Shown one piece after another: positions 1 to 12,994 of a stretch of DNA of 64,000 nt (position 1 is its first letter; each line of letters starts with the position of its first letter). Source of the stretch: Schizochytrium sp. TIO01 (Eukaryota > Sar > Bigyra > Thraustochytrida > Thraustochytriidae). Under the pieces are notes generated by a model, which was not told the origin of the DNA, made no database searches, and worked only from the letters and a program-made list of their open reading frames with translations. Made by a program: the position numbers and the translations under genes. The DNA lies in assembly GCA_004764695.1 (NCBI GenBank), contig SMSO01000034.1, positions 4,348,501-4,412,500 on the forward strand, in the 5' to 3' direction.

Positions 1-1941
1 ACACGATGCAAAAGAGCTAATGAACGACTTCCCGATACATTAGAAGACTCGTTTTCATCGGGGAGAGTTTGCATGAGCCTTTCGATGCGGTCGGCAGTTA
101 CCTGTCGACAACAGGGGTCGAGCATTTTGATGGATCCATAATTCGCAAGGTAATCTGCAATATGTAGAATTGCGTGAATGTGTTGAGGGCTTATGCGATG
201 ACTGGAATCACGGAGGCCATGTAAAGCTTCTGTACACATTTGCTCAATGTTATGAACAAGTTCCCTGACATAGGCTAGTGATGCTTTGGTATGGTAGGAT
301 CGGGAGGTTTCAAAATCCAGGACTAACATGCTCGCTATTGCCGATACAATCAGACCAAGGCTGTTATCGGCAGAGAAGTTAGGATTATTCTTGTACAGCG
401 AGCTGTTTGTAGGAGTGTTGGCTGGGGTTGAGTTCCGTAGGTAGTATAGAACCACCCCCTGCATCAAATCTCGAAGGTTACGAGGATAAGTTTCCGATGA
501 TATCTGCGCTACTTCAGCAGCCAATCCGAGCTGAGTAAGAAAATATTGAAACGGCTTCACAGCCGTTGGAAGCTCCACTTTATCCAGATTCCCAGATCCA
601 CGGCTCTGGGGAAAGTGAGTTGCATCCGGTGACATTTCTTCCGTTAGAGAGTCTAGAAAGGTTTTCACTAGGCCGCAAGCCAGAGTATAAAAGCAGTTGT
701 TTACTGGTAGCAATTCTAGGACGTCGTTGGCCATCCAGTCAATCGATTGACTTGCTAGAGCATTAGGTACATTTTTCAAAACTCCGTTTGATGAATCACT
801 TCTGGACGTTGGGCTACTCTTGGATATTTGACGCCTAAGAAAGTCCCAGGGGTTAGCGCTGCTCACCGTGGAAGTTGGGGATGCACAGGCACGGCAAGTC
901 CCTGGAAGAATATCTGCCAGGGTGCCTATAAGCTCTTCACTACCCGTGATGCTCACTAATACTGGAACGACTCGTAGAACCTCGATTTCTTTTTGTTCAG
1001 TCCCGCACCGTTGTTGCTTCTTGAAAAACTCGTTGCTGTGTCTTTCATCTTCCTGATGATTTGCATGCTGACCTCGGTTCTCATTTTGACATTGCTTTCC
1101 TTGATGCTGTGCCTCAGAGCATGTTTCCTCGCTAACTCCAATATTCATTGGAATGCTGAGCCCGCTCTGGCCCCAAGCCACTTGCTGCCAAGCCGCCACA
1201 GCCTCCACGATGTCATGCAATGCCGCTTCTATTAGCTCCGAAAGTAATAGTCCTCCTGCCCTGCTCTCCAAGAACCCCAATGCTACCGGCGGTGCAGGTG
1301 CAGCGCCACGTGGTCCATGCACGAACAGTAGAAGCGTCGCCCTATTCATCAGTCCCCTTACATCTCCATCATCCCCAGAATCTTGTCGGAATTCTTGCTT
1401 TTGTTTTTGTCTTCGACACTGTTGTTCTTGACATTGCTGTTCGACTTTGTTATTGATATCATCATTTCTACAATTCACTTGTCCAGCTTGTGGTCCTTCC
1501 CGTAGTGTTTTCACGCGTTTATCAGTGGGCCCATCCTCGTTGTCAATGTCCACGACGACCGATATAGGCAATGGAATAACCTCATGCTCCACACCAGTTC
1601 TGGCACATCGTCTCTTGATCACTTCTGCCGCTTGAGCAATACGCCCCGGAAGGCCAGCAGCTTGAGGAGACATCTTCGCTAAAGTCGGCGTAGCCCGCAG
1701 CAACGCCACGGCGGTTAGCACAGGATCTCTGAGAGACACTACATCACACCGAGGTCGGTTCGGGGAGGAGTTTAGCGATGATGGTGTAGAAGGTGTCCAA
1801 GTAGACGTTGGCGACGAAGATAAAGGCGAAGATGATAATGAGATAGCAAGACCAGAGAATGGAGTCGTATCATGATTAAGATGATGAAGGAAATGGTGGC
1901 ACTCTTGAGAATAATGTTGTTGTTGTTGTTGTTGTTGTTGT

Positions 1942-1972
<31 letters not shown>

Positions 1973-2987
1973 GGTGGAAGTCCCAGATGTGACCAAAGGA
2001 GGTTGAGGCCGCCGAAAGAGCGACAGAGGCAGAATTCCCTGCAACAAAGGATGCTGTGACGGAACCAGTGCGAGCAGAGAGCCTAGCGGCGGAAGAGGGA
2101 GCAGCAGAAACAGCAGAAGCGGCAGCAGCCAAGAGAGCGTGGGCATTGGTATCAGTCAGGCCCTGGTCAAGTCGAGCGAGCTGAAGAGAAGCAGCGAGAG
2201 GGTGGAGGTTTGAGAGACGTCGGTCAGACATGGCGAAGGCTTCAGGAAGTTTGGAGAGAGAAGAGGAGACCAAATACGATTGTAGTTCGGAGAGAGAGGC
2301 AACGTCTACCATCTGAAGGCAAGATGTCACGCCGGAGGCATGAACACGGACGGGTTCGCCACGGCTCAGGGGCGACGAGGCAGCTGGAGCAGGGAGTTGA
2401 AATGGAGAGGAGAATGAGACACATGGCGATGAGGGCAATGATGATGAGGAAGATACAGAGGAGGCGTGGGAGAGAGCGGAAAGTCTCGGGGTCGGATAGT
2501 TCCTAGAAAAGTTCGAATTCGGAAAGTTCGAAATCGAAAAATTTGAAAAATTTGAAAATCCAGAAGCATGATTTCCAGTGAAGCCCACGGAGGCTAGGCT
2601 TGATGCGCGGCTGGAGCGCGCGGAGCTACTTGCTGAAGACCATACATCACCTGTATCCACCTCTAGCAGCACCGATTTCCAGTTCTTCGCCGCCCAACCG
2701 CCGCTGTTCCACCGCGGGTCCTGTGAAGCATCCGTGGGCCTACTGAGGACTTCGGGTGGGCCTTGAGCTGCTGTAGACGAATTAACGTTGCTATTCTTGA
2801 CGCTCTCGACAGTTTTTGAGCTGTTCGGGCTATTACTTCCGCTGCAGCTATTGCTTGGGCTACTAGAGCTCTCGATATCGTCGCTGCCGAAGCGGACAAG
2901 ATCCTCTTCAAATTGCTGCTGGAGCTGCTGCCGGAGCTTATTGATCTTACGGCCTCCGCCGCGTGTACCGCGTCGCGTCTTGCCCAT
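1..2987 (-). CDS. Large low-complexity protein, N-terminal ~995 codons (runs off left edge)
   Basis: One reading frame stays open from an ATG at 2987 to the left edge, with no stop in about 995 codons; an in-frame stop lies upstream at 3066-3068, which supports this start. The N-terminus is basic (MGKTRRGTRGGGRK), then Gln-rich, followed by a long Ser/Asn/Ala-rich stretch. Residues 338-348 are 11 consecutive His and 349-357 are 9 Gln. A second Gln/Cys/Lys/Arg-rich stretch lies near residues 510-540. Two parts look folded: about 545-615, hydrophobic and alanine-rich, and about 690-995, with regular helical spacing. I do not recognise a family. Such an open frame in moderate-GC DNA is very unlikely by chance, so the gene is secure although its function is not. 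The C-terminus lies outside the window. Confidence 0.8.
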
Positions 2988-5004
2988 CTTCCAAGCGCTG
3001 CCCTGGTGGCCACAATTTTTCAGGGGAAAGCAGCGCGAACTCCGCAACGAAGACGGTTCAATAGATCAAGATCCAAGTACCGGCTATTCCCCAAGCTGTC
3101 TTGTAGATACGTAAATTAATTAGTCCACCGATAATCCAATCTCTTCTGCTTGGCAATTCCTGGCAGAGTTCACCACAAAGGGTTTGTTCTGGAGTTTCTC
3201 AAAGCCCTTCTTGATTGATCCCTTCCTTCCTAGAAGGTCAGTCTGAATTCGAATTCGAACAATGCCGAGCCCAAGTTCTTCGGTTGCCGTCAATGCTTTC
3301 TTCTTCTTCTTCTTCTTCTTCTTCTTCTTCTTCGTCTTCGTCTTTTCCTCTTCCCTTTCCCAGTGCCACTGTTCGTGATCTTGCTCGACTTCTTCAATAG
3401 ACAGATCTTTGCCTCTTGATTCCTAGCCAGCAATTGCTAACCGGTGATCGTTCCCAAAATCGAATTTGGTGCAGAAGTGATGATATTTGGGTGGCGATGG
3501 CGATGGCGATGGCGACGGCGAAGAAAGAGTTGGGATAGGATGGACGAAATTCCACGGCAGCTGTCAACCAAAAGTTCGAGAAAGCGAGAATTATTGATTT
3601 GGCCTCGAGGTCACGACGCTGCTGGAGGACTCCAAAGATGGAGCTAGAGCAGAGAGGGACCGTCTTAAGGGGGACGTTCCTTCGAGGAATGACGGACGAG
3701 GGTGAAAGTCAATGTAATGCAGTTCACAGAAAATCAGTGTGTGCGTGTGTGCGCGGCAAAGAGAATGAATCGAGGGCCGACGGGACAGCGATCGATTCGG
3801 GTCTGCTGCAGCTTGAGGTGCACTTCGGTGTGTAAAAATAGGTGCGCTACGGCTCAGATAATAGATTGAAGGATCACACGAGAAGATGAAAGGTGACTAC
3901 TAAGCTCTGTGGATGTATCCGTCCAATCAGAATTTGAAAATAAAATCCACATCGGAGAGTGAGGGAAAATTGTCAACCTGAGAGTGGGCGGCCATTGACC
4001 AGGCAAGAACCATAAATGAAAGTTACCTGGAGAAAAGAGAGCGCTTGCAGGGTCCTTCAAAAGAGCTCAGAAGAGCAGATTGGAGGCGGCAAACTGTAGA
4101 TAATGGATGTCTATGAAATGCAGTAGAGCAATCAGGGGAGCGAAGATAGATAAAGATTCCCTCAATTCATTGTTTCTCAATACCAAAGAGTGTAACGAGT
4201 GTAACGCATATTCCGGGCAGCAGAATTTACATCAGCTGATTATGAGAGCATCGTGAAAGAGGCGAAGTGGTAGGTCCCATGGTGTTCAAGAGCGAGCGAC
4301 CTAGTGATGTCGGGGAAACTATCGAAGAAAAAAAGTGGCCGGCATAAAATCGATGTGCTCCCTGGATTCCCAGCCCGGTTATTCTAGTCTTGGCTTGCAC
4401 CAAATCCATGCGAAAGGTAACTCAAAGCTCGCCAGAAAGCATATGGACACTCTGAATAGATACTAACCTTGGAAATTCTCAATCACATGCATAGATTGGT
4501 AGTGATGTAAATGAAAGTTGGGGAGACTGCTTGTACAACCCGAAAGGACGCCCCAAGAGTAGCATGGTGGTACCTAGAAGTAGGTTTATCCTTTGCGTTG
4601 ACCAAGGGATATAATGGGAGAGAAGAAGGAACAGCAGAAGAGAAGAAGAAGAAGCTTGAATGTATCCGACCGAACGAGCCACTGCGACACACTAAGCTCG
4701 AGAAAAGGGACCCAGCAAACAGGAAGGCCTGCACGCAGGAGCTGAGGCCGTTCCTTATAAAGCCGTAGAGATTCAAACAAACGCAAAAGAGCAAGAGCAA
4801 TTTCGAATCGTGATAAAGAGAGAAAGAGCCTTCGGAAACGAAACATAGGTAACAGAGAAACAGGACAAAGTGGGGAAACGAAGTGTATAGATTATCTGCC
4901 AAGTGCGAGGACAAGGGTTCGACTTGAGCGAAGTAGAACGAGTACGCCGCTCTGGCTGGGATATTGGCACATTTTCGTTGCTTTGTATCAGACTTTTCTT
5001 TTAT
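2988..5004. other. Spacer with short microsatellites, no gene seen
   Basis: The 5' flank of the left-edge gene. It contains a TTC-rich microsatellite near 3299-3340 and a GGCGAT-type run near 3490-3525. Around 4480-4970 several overlapping minus-strand frames are open together, but they are Ser/Leu/Phe-rich and have no domain. I see no supported gene. Confidence 0.5.
3299..3340. repeat. (TTC)n microsatellite
   Basis: A run of TTC triplets, ending in TCG/TCT variants, upstream of the left-edge gene. Confidence 0.9.
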
Positions 5005-6808
5005 TTACAGCGGAACGCTCTGCAACGTCAACGCAAGGTCCTCGAGTAGGGGCTGCAGCGTGAGATCAAGGCGCGTAGTGTCGTATGAGGCCACATCACC
5101 ACCAATTGGAGTACTATACATAGCAAGAACCTGTACATAAAAGGTGAAAAGGAAGAGCAAAAAAATTAAAGCATAGCCCGGCAAGCAGCGCCAGAGCAAT
5201 AATTGTGATGCGTCAGTGAGATGAACTTCAGAGACCCCTTCAAAGTTCAGACAAGAAAGCGCTACAACAGAGAGGGGGAGAAAAATGAAAAGAGGTGGGA
5301 GAAGGTGACCCTTCAGGCGCTTCATTTTGCAGAAAAGATCTGCGCAATAAACAAAGCGCGGGAATCCCCAAAGCAACATAGTGTCCTCTATGAGTGTCCG
5401 TAACTACTAGTGAACTCAAAGTAGTTAAGTACACTACCATGCAGTGCTACCACGCAAAAGTAGCAAGAGCCAAGAACTTACTTTATTGCCCACAGCGTAG
5501 CACGAGAACACTAAGCGGTCGCCCTTTACATGCATGATGGGGCATTCCGAGACCTGGAGCGTATTGGCTAAACAGACAACCAAGTTGTGACCGAGCCGCC
5601 GAATTCAGGCAAGTCCAAACCAAACCGACGTTTGAACAGCGGTAACAATAATTTTACTTTGTCAGTCATTTACTTCATACTCGAAGTTATTATTAGACTT
5701 GGATGCTCACCCTCCCCCCCCACACACATACATAATTGTGTTAGCAAACACGGAGCTTCAGTCAATATATCATGAAAATAGAAATTCTGATGTACACCAG
5801 AGATCTCATGTTGAATAACGAAATCAATGGTTCCATGCATCAGCTCTTTATCATATGAAGACCAATCAAACTGCATTGCGTAGCATTGCATATGTGCATT
5901 TATGTATTCTAAATAACCAAGATTCACAAACGCAGACTTATCTGCCAAAGTTCGATATTTGCTTTCAAATTTGTACGCAAAGGCAGTACGGTCACCAATA
6001 TCGTTCCATTCTTGGAATGGCAAGCTCTAAAATAACCCAGAGCTCGGGAGCCATGAGAAGATGTCTGCATTTCCCTTTGCCACATTCTCTCCCCGCATCA
6101 CCTCTGCCCCAAACGATATGCGCCTGCTCTCCCTGCGTCCCCTCTGGCAAATATCTTGCCGGAGAGAGGCCAGGCGAGTATATAATGGTTCGAAAAAGTT
6201 CACAAAAAATAAGAGGACTGTAACAAACCAGTGCCCGTAGGAACAGAGCCCAGTTCTCCACTTCAAAACAATTGACTTGCATGTTTTGTTGGCCTCAGTC
6301 CTCAGAACTTTAGTTGGCCTAACTGAGCGAATCTGTGACAGTAACCTCTTCCAAACCAATACCGTAAACCCAAAGACTGAAGGGATCAACAATTCGAAAT
6401 GATATCATCCAAATATCAATCTAGGATCAAAGATCACTTACCAAAGCGGTTTGAGGCAATTTGCAGTGCGCCCAAGACGTGCAGCATGGACTGATCTGCC
6501 GCATCTTTCGCAGCGTCAAGCGCCGACCTAGCCTTCTTACCCTTGGGCTGCCTCTTTACACGGGTTTGGGCCTTGGATTCTCCAGATCCCATTGCTCCAG
6601 AAACGTTACCTGCGTTACGCCCGTTCACGTCTAAGTTCTCATCACCGTTCTCCCAGTGCGCCAGGAGACGACCTTCCGCAGAGACCAGACTCACGGAGGC
6701 AGCGCGCGCCTCAGGTAGCCTCTGTGCTGCTGTGGCGAGTTTATCATCAAGCAGGGCCCGAGCCGCCGGTGACAACAGCCCGCGCCGCTGGCAGCAAGAG
6801 GTGCTCAT
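5005..6808 (-). CDS. Roadblock/LC7-fold protein, LAMTOR2-like, three exons
   Basis: I assembled this from three exons. Exon 1 is 6808-6442 and ends before GTAAGT; exon 2 is 5567-5482, preceded by TTTAG and followed by GTAAGT; exon 3 is 5130-5005, preceded by TACAG. The phases agree (1, then 0) and give about 192 residues. The order of elements fits a Roadblock fold: a strand-turn-strand (SLVSAEGRLLAHW), a helix (LHVLGALQIASNRF), then strands (CPIMHVKGDRLVFSCYAVG, KVLAMYSTP) and a final helix. Spacing resembles LAMTOR2, a Ragulator subunit that recruits Rag GTPases to lysosome-type membranes. A polar insert (residues ~57-95) is extra. The start is the ATG at 6808; one 13 codons upstream is also in frame. 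The exon structure is well supported; the family name is inference, and a dynein Roadblock or MGLB-like protein is the alternative. Confidence 0.62.
5131..5481 (-). other. Intron 2 of the Roadblock-like gene
   Basis: It starts with GTAAGT at 5481-5476 and ends in ACAG at 5134-5131. Both flanking codons are complete (phase 0). It is 351 nt long. Confidence 0.65.
5568..6441 (-). other. Intron 1 of the Roadblock-like gene
   Basis: It starts with GTAAGT at 6441-6436 and ends in TTTAG at 5568. The split codon (G+CC) restores an Ala. At 874 nt it is much longer than the SHQ1 intron in this window. I see no nested gene in it. Confidence 0.6.
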
Positions 6809-9225
6809 GCCTACGCAGGCTCCGTAGACGCAGCTTCGGAGCACCACGCGGCAGTCAAAAAAGGACTGCCGGAAAGGAGCGAGGGCGGATCAATATGGAA
6901 ATAGCAGTTAAAAAAAGAGCTCACATATTAAACATATTATTCTACCTACGTCAATCTATGCGCACTTCGACCCGGATCCTCTCAACACAACCAAAGCTAT
7001 ACATAACGGGGTGGCTAAGTGCATTTGCTGGATTTGGAGTGAGAAGTCAATGTAAATCAAGGAAACAGGAGATCACAGAATGCATGATACAATCTTGTAA
7101 CTACAAAGATATAGAATGCAGAGCAAAATGTTGTAAAGAGAAGCTTGTTGATGGGCGCTCGGAAAGGTGGAGCGCTGGGAAGCAGATCTGATAAGCTGAG
7201 ATGATTTATTTGCAGCCTTCTTTCGGTAGAGGTGATGTTAGCTTGGTGTTCGGATGCATCTTGGGTTTTGATGGTTTTTTTACAAAGGCAGAAGGGAAAT
7301 GCAGATTATGGGGAATGAATCGCAATTCGTCCTAGATACCTGTGCCTAAGAGTGAGTCGATGATGTATTGTAGATGAAGCTCCGGGAAGTATTACCTTTT
7401 CGTAACCTGCGCTATCTCAATGGTGAAATTTCGTTTCGAAAGCAGAATGACGACATACAAGCTGTGAAGAATAGACTATATACAGAACAATCTTTCGCCC
7501 CATCATCTTCGGAATAATGAAGCAAGAAATAACATAAGTGTATTTACGTATTTACACATTTACACTTGAAGAATTCCTTTTGCCTACGCAATAAAGGGAG
7601 GTGTGGCATTTTAGAGTGGTTCTTTGTGCCATTCTTTATTTGTCTCTAACAAATTTGATCTTTAGAAAAATAGAATTGTAGTCGCTTTAATGACTAGTAA
7701 ACTTTGGAAATAACGCATCCATCATGTAATGTTTCCTAGGTTCTAAGTGACAGGCTCAGGTGCCTCCTCTTATGGACTTTTGTCGCCAGATTGTCCCAAT
7801 CTTAGAAGTGCATTGTTAAAGAAGACAACTCACATTTTCTGTTTGCTCGAAGTAGGACAAGCCTCGCATGGTGTGTACTTTCATTTGTACTATCATCAGA
7901 ATGCGATACGAAGAACTGAGAAGAGGCTTCAAATTGTCGTATCGTTTTATTTTTGCGCGTTGAGTCCTGAGAAAGCCGATCCGCTGCTCGGGCCAGTTGC
8001 AGGTAGCCACACAAGATCTCGACGTATTGATCCCAAACAATCTCTACATAATACCTTGGATTTTCTTATACACCAAAAGAATATTTAGTTTTGACTCTCG
8101 TTTTTGTGCGCAGCACGAGGAAATCCATGCTTCACCAATACAATACAATGCAAAGTACTGTGATTTTCGACAGAGTCAAAAGCAAAGACCAAGATGCAAG
8201 AAAGATGTTGTGTAGCCAAAGGTGCCACTCAATCACCATTTTGGTCCTAATTCTAACCGTTTGATCATCTGCTTGACTAAAACAGAATCAACTCAAACAT
8301 CTTGAAAAATCCAGCTCATACAAAGAAGGTTTATGCAGCTGGTTCCCACGTTGCCACAGTCATAAGAAAGATGATGTAACAGAAAAGCAAGCACGTGGAA
8401 AACGGCACCTCTGCGCATTATTTCCTTTCTTTCAAACCATTCCTCCACCTCCGATTACCATGAAGAATTTTGCCAAAAAGCTGCTATGGCAGGTACAACC
8501 TTGTGCACATGAGTTTCTATCCAAGCGTCTGTTTGCTCCATACCTTGGAAACTCGTCCTGGCAAAGTCGCGATAATCTACCAAAGTGAAATCAAGACAGG
8601 CGGCAAACTCCGTGTGGGCGAACTTTGGGGTCCCACGGCCACAATAGTCCCCTGGTGAAGCTGCTGCGTCGGTAGAGGAAGAAGTAGAGCACGCGCAGAA
8701 AAGAAAGAAAAGGCGCCGCGGTCTCTTCTACCATTGCTCTTGCTGAGCGGGACTAGGTATGCTGTAGCTGGCTTTGTAAGGCTTTCGCAGAAGAGAGCAA
8801 AGCTTTGCATTTTGAAACCTTAGCCTGAAGTGGGTGGAATGTATAGTGCTTGGAAAGAATTGACAATGCGGTGGAACAGAATGGACTGTATTGGAGAAGT
8901 TCATGCCTCGACATCGTGATCTCGTCTAGCGCCGGCGCAGAGATGGAGCTAAGGCAGGTAGAGGTGGAGGAGAACCCGGCCAACGCAACGGGTGCGCTCA
9001 AAGCGTCGCCGCGCTTTGGAATTTGTTTTCGCATGAGTAGGATTGCTTCCTAATGTTTAGAGTTGTTTTATCTGTGGTTTGAAGTACTACATTCTACCTA
9101 CCTCTTATTGGATTTGAGTTTTAAAATTCACCTTTTTGCAAAAAGCTTTCTTTGATGAATCTTTTCTTTTTTAGTCTTTTCTTTTCTTTTCTTTATCAAA
9201 AATAGAAATGCATTTTGAATATAAC

Positions 9226-9436
9226 ATTTTGAATTTGAATTTGAATTTGAATTTGAATTTGAATTTGAATTTGAATTTGAATTTGAATTTGAATTTGAAT
9301 TTGAATTTGGATTTGGATTTGGATTTGGATTTGAATTTGAATTTGGAGTTTGAATTTGAATCTGGATTTGATTTTGGAGTTTGAATTTAATTTGAATTTG
9401 GATTTGATTTTGGAGTTTGAATTTAAATTTGAATTT
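9226..9436. repeat. (TTGAAT)n hexanucleotide array with variants
   Basis: Uninterrupted TTGAAT units run to about 9308, then TTGGAT units and longer variants (TTGGAGTTTGAA, GATTTGATTT). The pure core and variant tail suggest ongoing slippage plus point decay. Confidence 0.93.
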
Positions 9437-10770
9437 TCATGGTTGGATTGTTATTAGATCTCTTCGTAGAATCCGATTCCAAAGAGCAGAGATGAGGATA
9501 GGTTTGCCTGCGCATTCCAGCATCGCACAAGACCCATCAAAACGCCTCAGAAACGATGGCAAGAACAGCATTCGCAAAGCAGAGCCTCCCACACAGCACG
9601 TACCGGCTGCGCTCTGCTTTCCTTTCCAGTTGTCATTGAGTCCACGCAAAGCTGCGAACAGGCTTCACGGTTCTGCTGTCTCTTCTATGAAATCATAGCC
9701 TTTACAAACTCAGTTTCATCAATTATGATGGTCTCCTCAACATAGGTTTGATACTACTTGTTACAAACGGGGCATTGACTGGGCCCACCTGTCCCAGCGT
9801 TCTTCACCAGATAAACTATTAAAAGAACGTATTAGCTATTAGGCCCCCACTATGAGGTTTCTTACTGTAGGAGACCTAGTACGTATAGTGTTAACTACAC
9901 GCTCCTGGAAAGTTAGTGTTTCTTGTTTGTTTTTAAAACTTCAACTAGTAAAAAAGAGTGCCTTTTAAATTAAGAATAGTTTAAAAGTATCAACTACCTG
10001 TCTACCGACTCAATAGCTACTCTTAACGCTATTGATTCTTCTTTTTTTCTTTTGGTTATTCTTGAGAGGATAGGGAAAAAGGTGCTTCTTCCCTTGCAGG
10101 GATCATGTTTTGGTGAAATTATATCACCTAATATCGCTTGGGATCCAAACTCCAGGCCGCTTTGTAAGTCCACTGTTCACTGCATAGGTGCATGCTTCTG
10201 CTTTTGGCCTATAGGCTCTTGGCGTCCATTTGCAGCGGCACAACGTAATCTATCTGATTTTAAAAGTAAAGTAAAGCTCGTTTGCTTTGGATTGCCCTGT
10301 TTCGATTTCTTTTCTTTTCTCAGATTTACCTTTCTACTCTCTCCTTTTCATGTCTATGAAATGCATGGGCGGATTTATCGATCGATCGATGGTGTCACAG
10401 CACAGTCTCGATTCTGCGATTCTGTGATTCTGCGACTCTGCAATTCTGCGGATGAGGAGCTAAGCCGAGCAAAGAACAAGGCACTGCGTCGCAGACAGTG
10501 GCGCCTACGTAGGTATCTGCCTGCCTGCGGAAAGGCGGCGCTTCAAACCTTCGCTCTGTCGGATTTTGATTGCAGCTAACTAGTTGACTTTCTTTTCTTT
10601 TTTTCGTTCTGCTTTAGTTTTTATCTGCGACTCGAAGATATATAAGGAACTAAAGCAACTAAGTAGCTAACTAACTCAAATATCTTTCTTCGTTTTGAAG
10701 GTGTTTGACGTGGTCTCTGCTGCACCTTCAAATCTTGGAATGCGATGAATACGAAGGCGGGGAAAACCAC

Positions 10771-10815
10771 CTATCTCTCTATCTCTCTATCTATCATATA
10801 TCTATCTATCTAATT
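10771..10815. repeat. CTAT/CTCT tetranucleotide tract
   Basis: Interspersed CTAT and CTCT units, with CATATAT interruptions. Confidence 0.85.
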
Positions 10816-11188
10816 ATCTCTCTTTTATGGCTACTGTGGCGGGTTTTGTTTACCTCCTTTCGATACGCCTCCTTTCTCTACAAGATTATGGTCGTCATTC
10901 TCCAAGTTTCTTTAATACATTCTCTTCTTCTTTTCTTTTCTTTTCTTTTCTCTTCTCTTCTTTCATTTCTGTTCAACAAGAAACACCACACTGCGACGCA
11001 CTATGGTATACATAGCCACAAGTGTAGGACCCTCCTTGAGCTTGCCACCGCCTTTTCTATCTTCTGGAGCCTCGTCTTTTCCGCTGTCTTTTTTCTTTCC
11101 TTTTTTCTTTTTTCTCGTGCGTGGATAGGAGTCGTATAGGAAGTCTTGCACCAGCGCACGCTGGCCAGCGAGAGAACATGAGAACTTG

Positions 11189-11260
11189 AAGAACAGAAAG
11201 AACAGAGAGAACAGAGAGAACAGAGAGAACAGGGAGAACAGAGAGAACAGGGAGAACAGC
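11189..11260. repeat. 9-nt tandem repeat, GAACAGAGA-type
   Basis: About eight units of GAACAGAGA or GAACAGGGA. They also encode a spurious Asn/Arg/Glu repeat frame. Confidence 0.9.
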
Positions 11261-11532
11261 GGCCCAGGGATCGATTTGGGGAAGGCTGGCGATCGATTGA
11301 TTGTTAAAATGAGGTCAGCACGCGTGAAGGCGCGGCTGAAGGCAGGAGAGTCGTTATGGACACGCTGAAGAGCTGCGCGAAGCCTGAGAGGCCCGGCTGG
11401 ATCAGACCTCGCTTTGGTCGATGTTTTCAGGCTTCGGTTCATGATTCGCGAGGATGATCTCCAAAATTTACATTTGGAAGATTGGCGCCTGAAAGGAGAG
11501 AAAAGCAATGAAAGAAAGAAGAATTAATCACG

Positions 11533-11619
<87 letters not shown>

Positions 11620-11622
11620 AAA
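11533..11622. repeat. (GAAA)n microsatellite
   Basis: About 22 perfect GAAA units. The long Lys/Glu/Arg frames on one strand and Phe/Leu/Ser frames on the other are artefacts of this repeat. Confidence 0.95.
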
Positions 11623-12782
11623 CACAAGAAAGCAAAAAAAAGAAAAGAATCAGGATGAGGACTTGTAAGAAGTTAGAGTACTCGTTGAGGGAAGAGTCGA
11701 ATTTAATAAGATGGATCGACCCAATACTCACCCAAATAGATGTGCCTGGTGCTTATCTGTTATTTCTTACCCTATTTTGTCTGTGTGTTGCGGGCGGCTC
11801 CAGAAGAGGAAATGGAACGCACGCAGGTAGGCAGGCAGGCAGGCACAACGTACGTATCTTGGGCGAGGGTCGCCAAAGAACAGAACGATAGGAACGAAAG
11901 AACAGAACGATACTGGTGGGGAAAAGAAAAGAAGTAAAGAGAAAAGAAAAGAAAAGAAAAGCTACTACTTCTTCTCTTTTTCTTTTCTTTCTTAAAAGTT
12001 TTCAAACAGCCATTTAGGAGATGGAACAGTGACTAGCCCCACACTAATGCTGGCTAACCATCCATAGCTAAGTTACTACACGAAGGAAAAGGAAAGAAAA
12101 GGAAAGAAAAGCAAAGCAAAGCGTGGGAATAAGGTGGAGTTTGAAATTGCGTTGCGCAGACAACTCCAGCGGCGGCTTAAAGTTTATATGATTAGTTTGT
12201 TTGATCTTGATGTTTGATGTTTGATATTGCTTTCTTTTCTTCTGCTTTGTGGTTTTTGGCTTTTAATCGTTTTCTTCTCTCTGCGCTTTCTTTCTTTCTT
12301 TTTTTTCTTTCTTTCTTTCTTCAAAGCAAACAGCGATGATCGCTCATGAGCACCAAAAGCTGCGAATCTGCGTTGAGATCTGCGCCGATAAGCGTGGCAG
12401 TTCTCGCAAGTGGAAACCTGCAAGAATAGGCAGCACTTGCGTAGCATGCCTTCTTGAAGGCCGTGCTCTCTGCGTCTGCAGAGGAATGGATGGATGGATA
12501 CTCAACTGGTTTTCATTTGCGTCGCTGCGATGGAGTAGTAGCTAGGAAGAAGACGCTAGCAGTTGGTTAGGTAGAAACTCTAGCAGGACGATAATGTGTG
12601 TGATTCATGCGCCGTTTGCTTTTGCTTTTGTTGCGGATGATGGATGTTGCTGTGCGATTGATACTGATCCGCATCTGTAAGGAAAGCCGTCGGTGCCTGC
12701 TGTTGAAGAGCGCAGAAAGACTGGCACTGCGTGGCGTGGCATTCATTTGCGATCACATTTGCTCTGCTTTTGATGCCCTTCG

Positions 12783-12845
12783 CTGCATTGCATTGCCTTG
12801 CATTGCGTTGCGTTGCATTACATTTACTGCATTGCATTGTATTTA
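12783..12845. repeat. GCATT/GCGTT pentanucleotide tract
   Basis: Imperfect tandem GCATT, GCCTT and GCGTT units. Confidence 0.8.
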
Positions 12846-12926
12846 TGGCGGCGCGGCATTTCACTTTTTCATTAACTTTGAAACGTATTGTAAGAAAGAA
12901 GCATATTTAAAAAAGAAAAGAAAAAC

Positions 12927-12994
12927 TGAATGAATGAATGAATGAATGAATGAATGAATGAATGAATGAATGAATGAATGAATGAATGAATGAA
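12927..12994. repeat. (TGAA)n microsatellite
   Basis: Seventeen perfect TGAA units. Confidence 0.95.

Noticed and set aside
1772-2146. 124-codon Leu/Pro/Asn-rich minus frame
   Set aside because: Alternate-frame reading of the His/Gln tract and flanks of the left-edge gene.
4479-4970. Overlapping minus frames of 67-143 codons
   Set aside because: Several frames are open at once with Ser/Phe/Leu-rich content; no domain or splice pattern supports any.
11508-11891. 127-codon Lys/Glu/Arg frame
   Set aside because: Product of the GAAA microsatellite.
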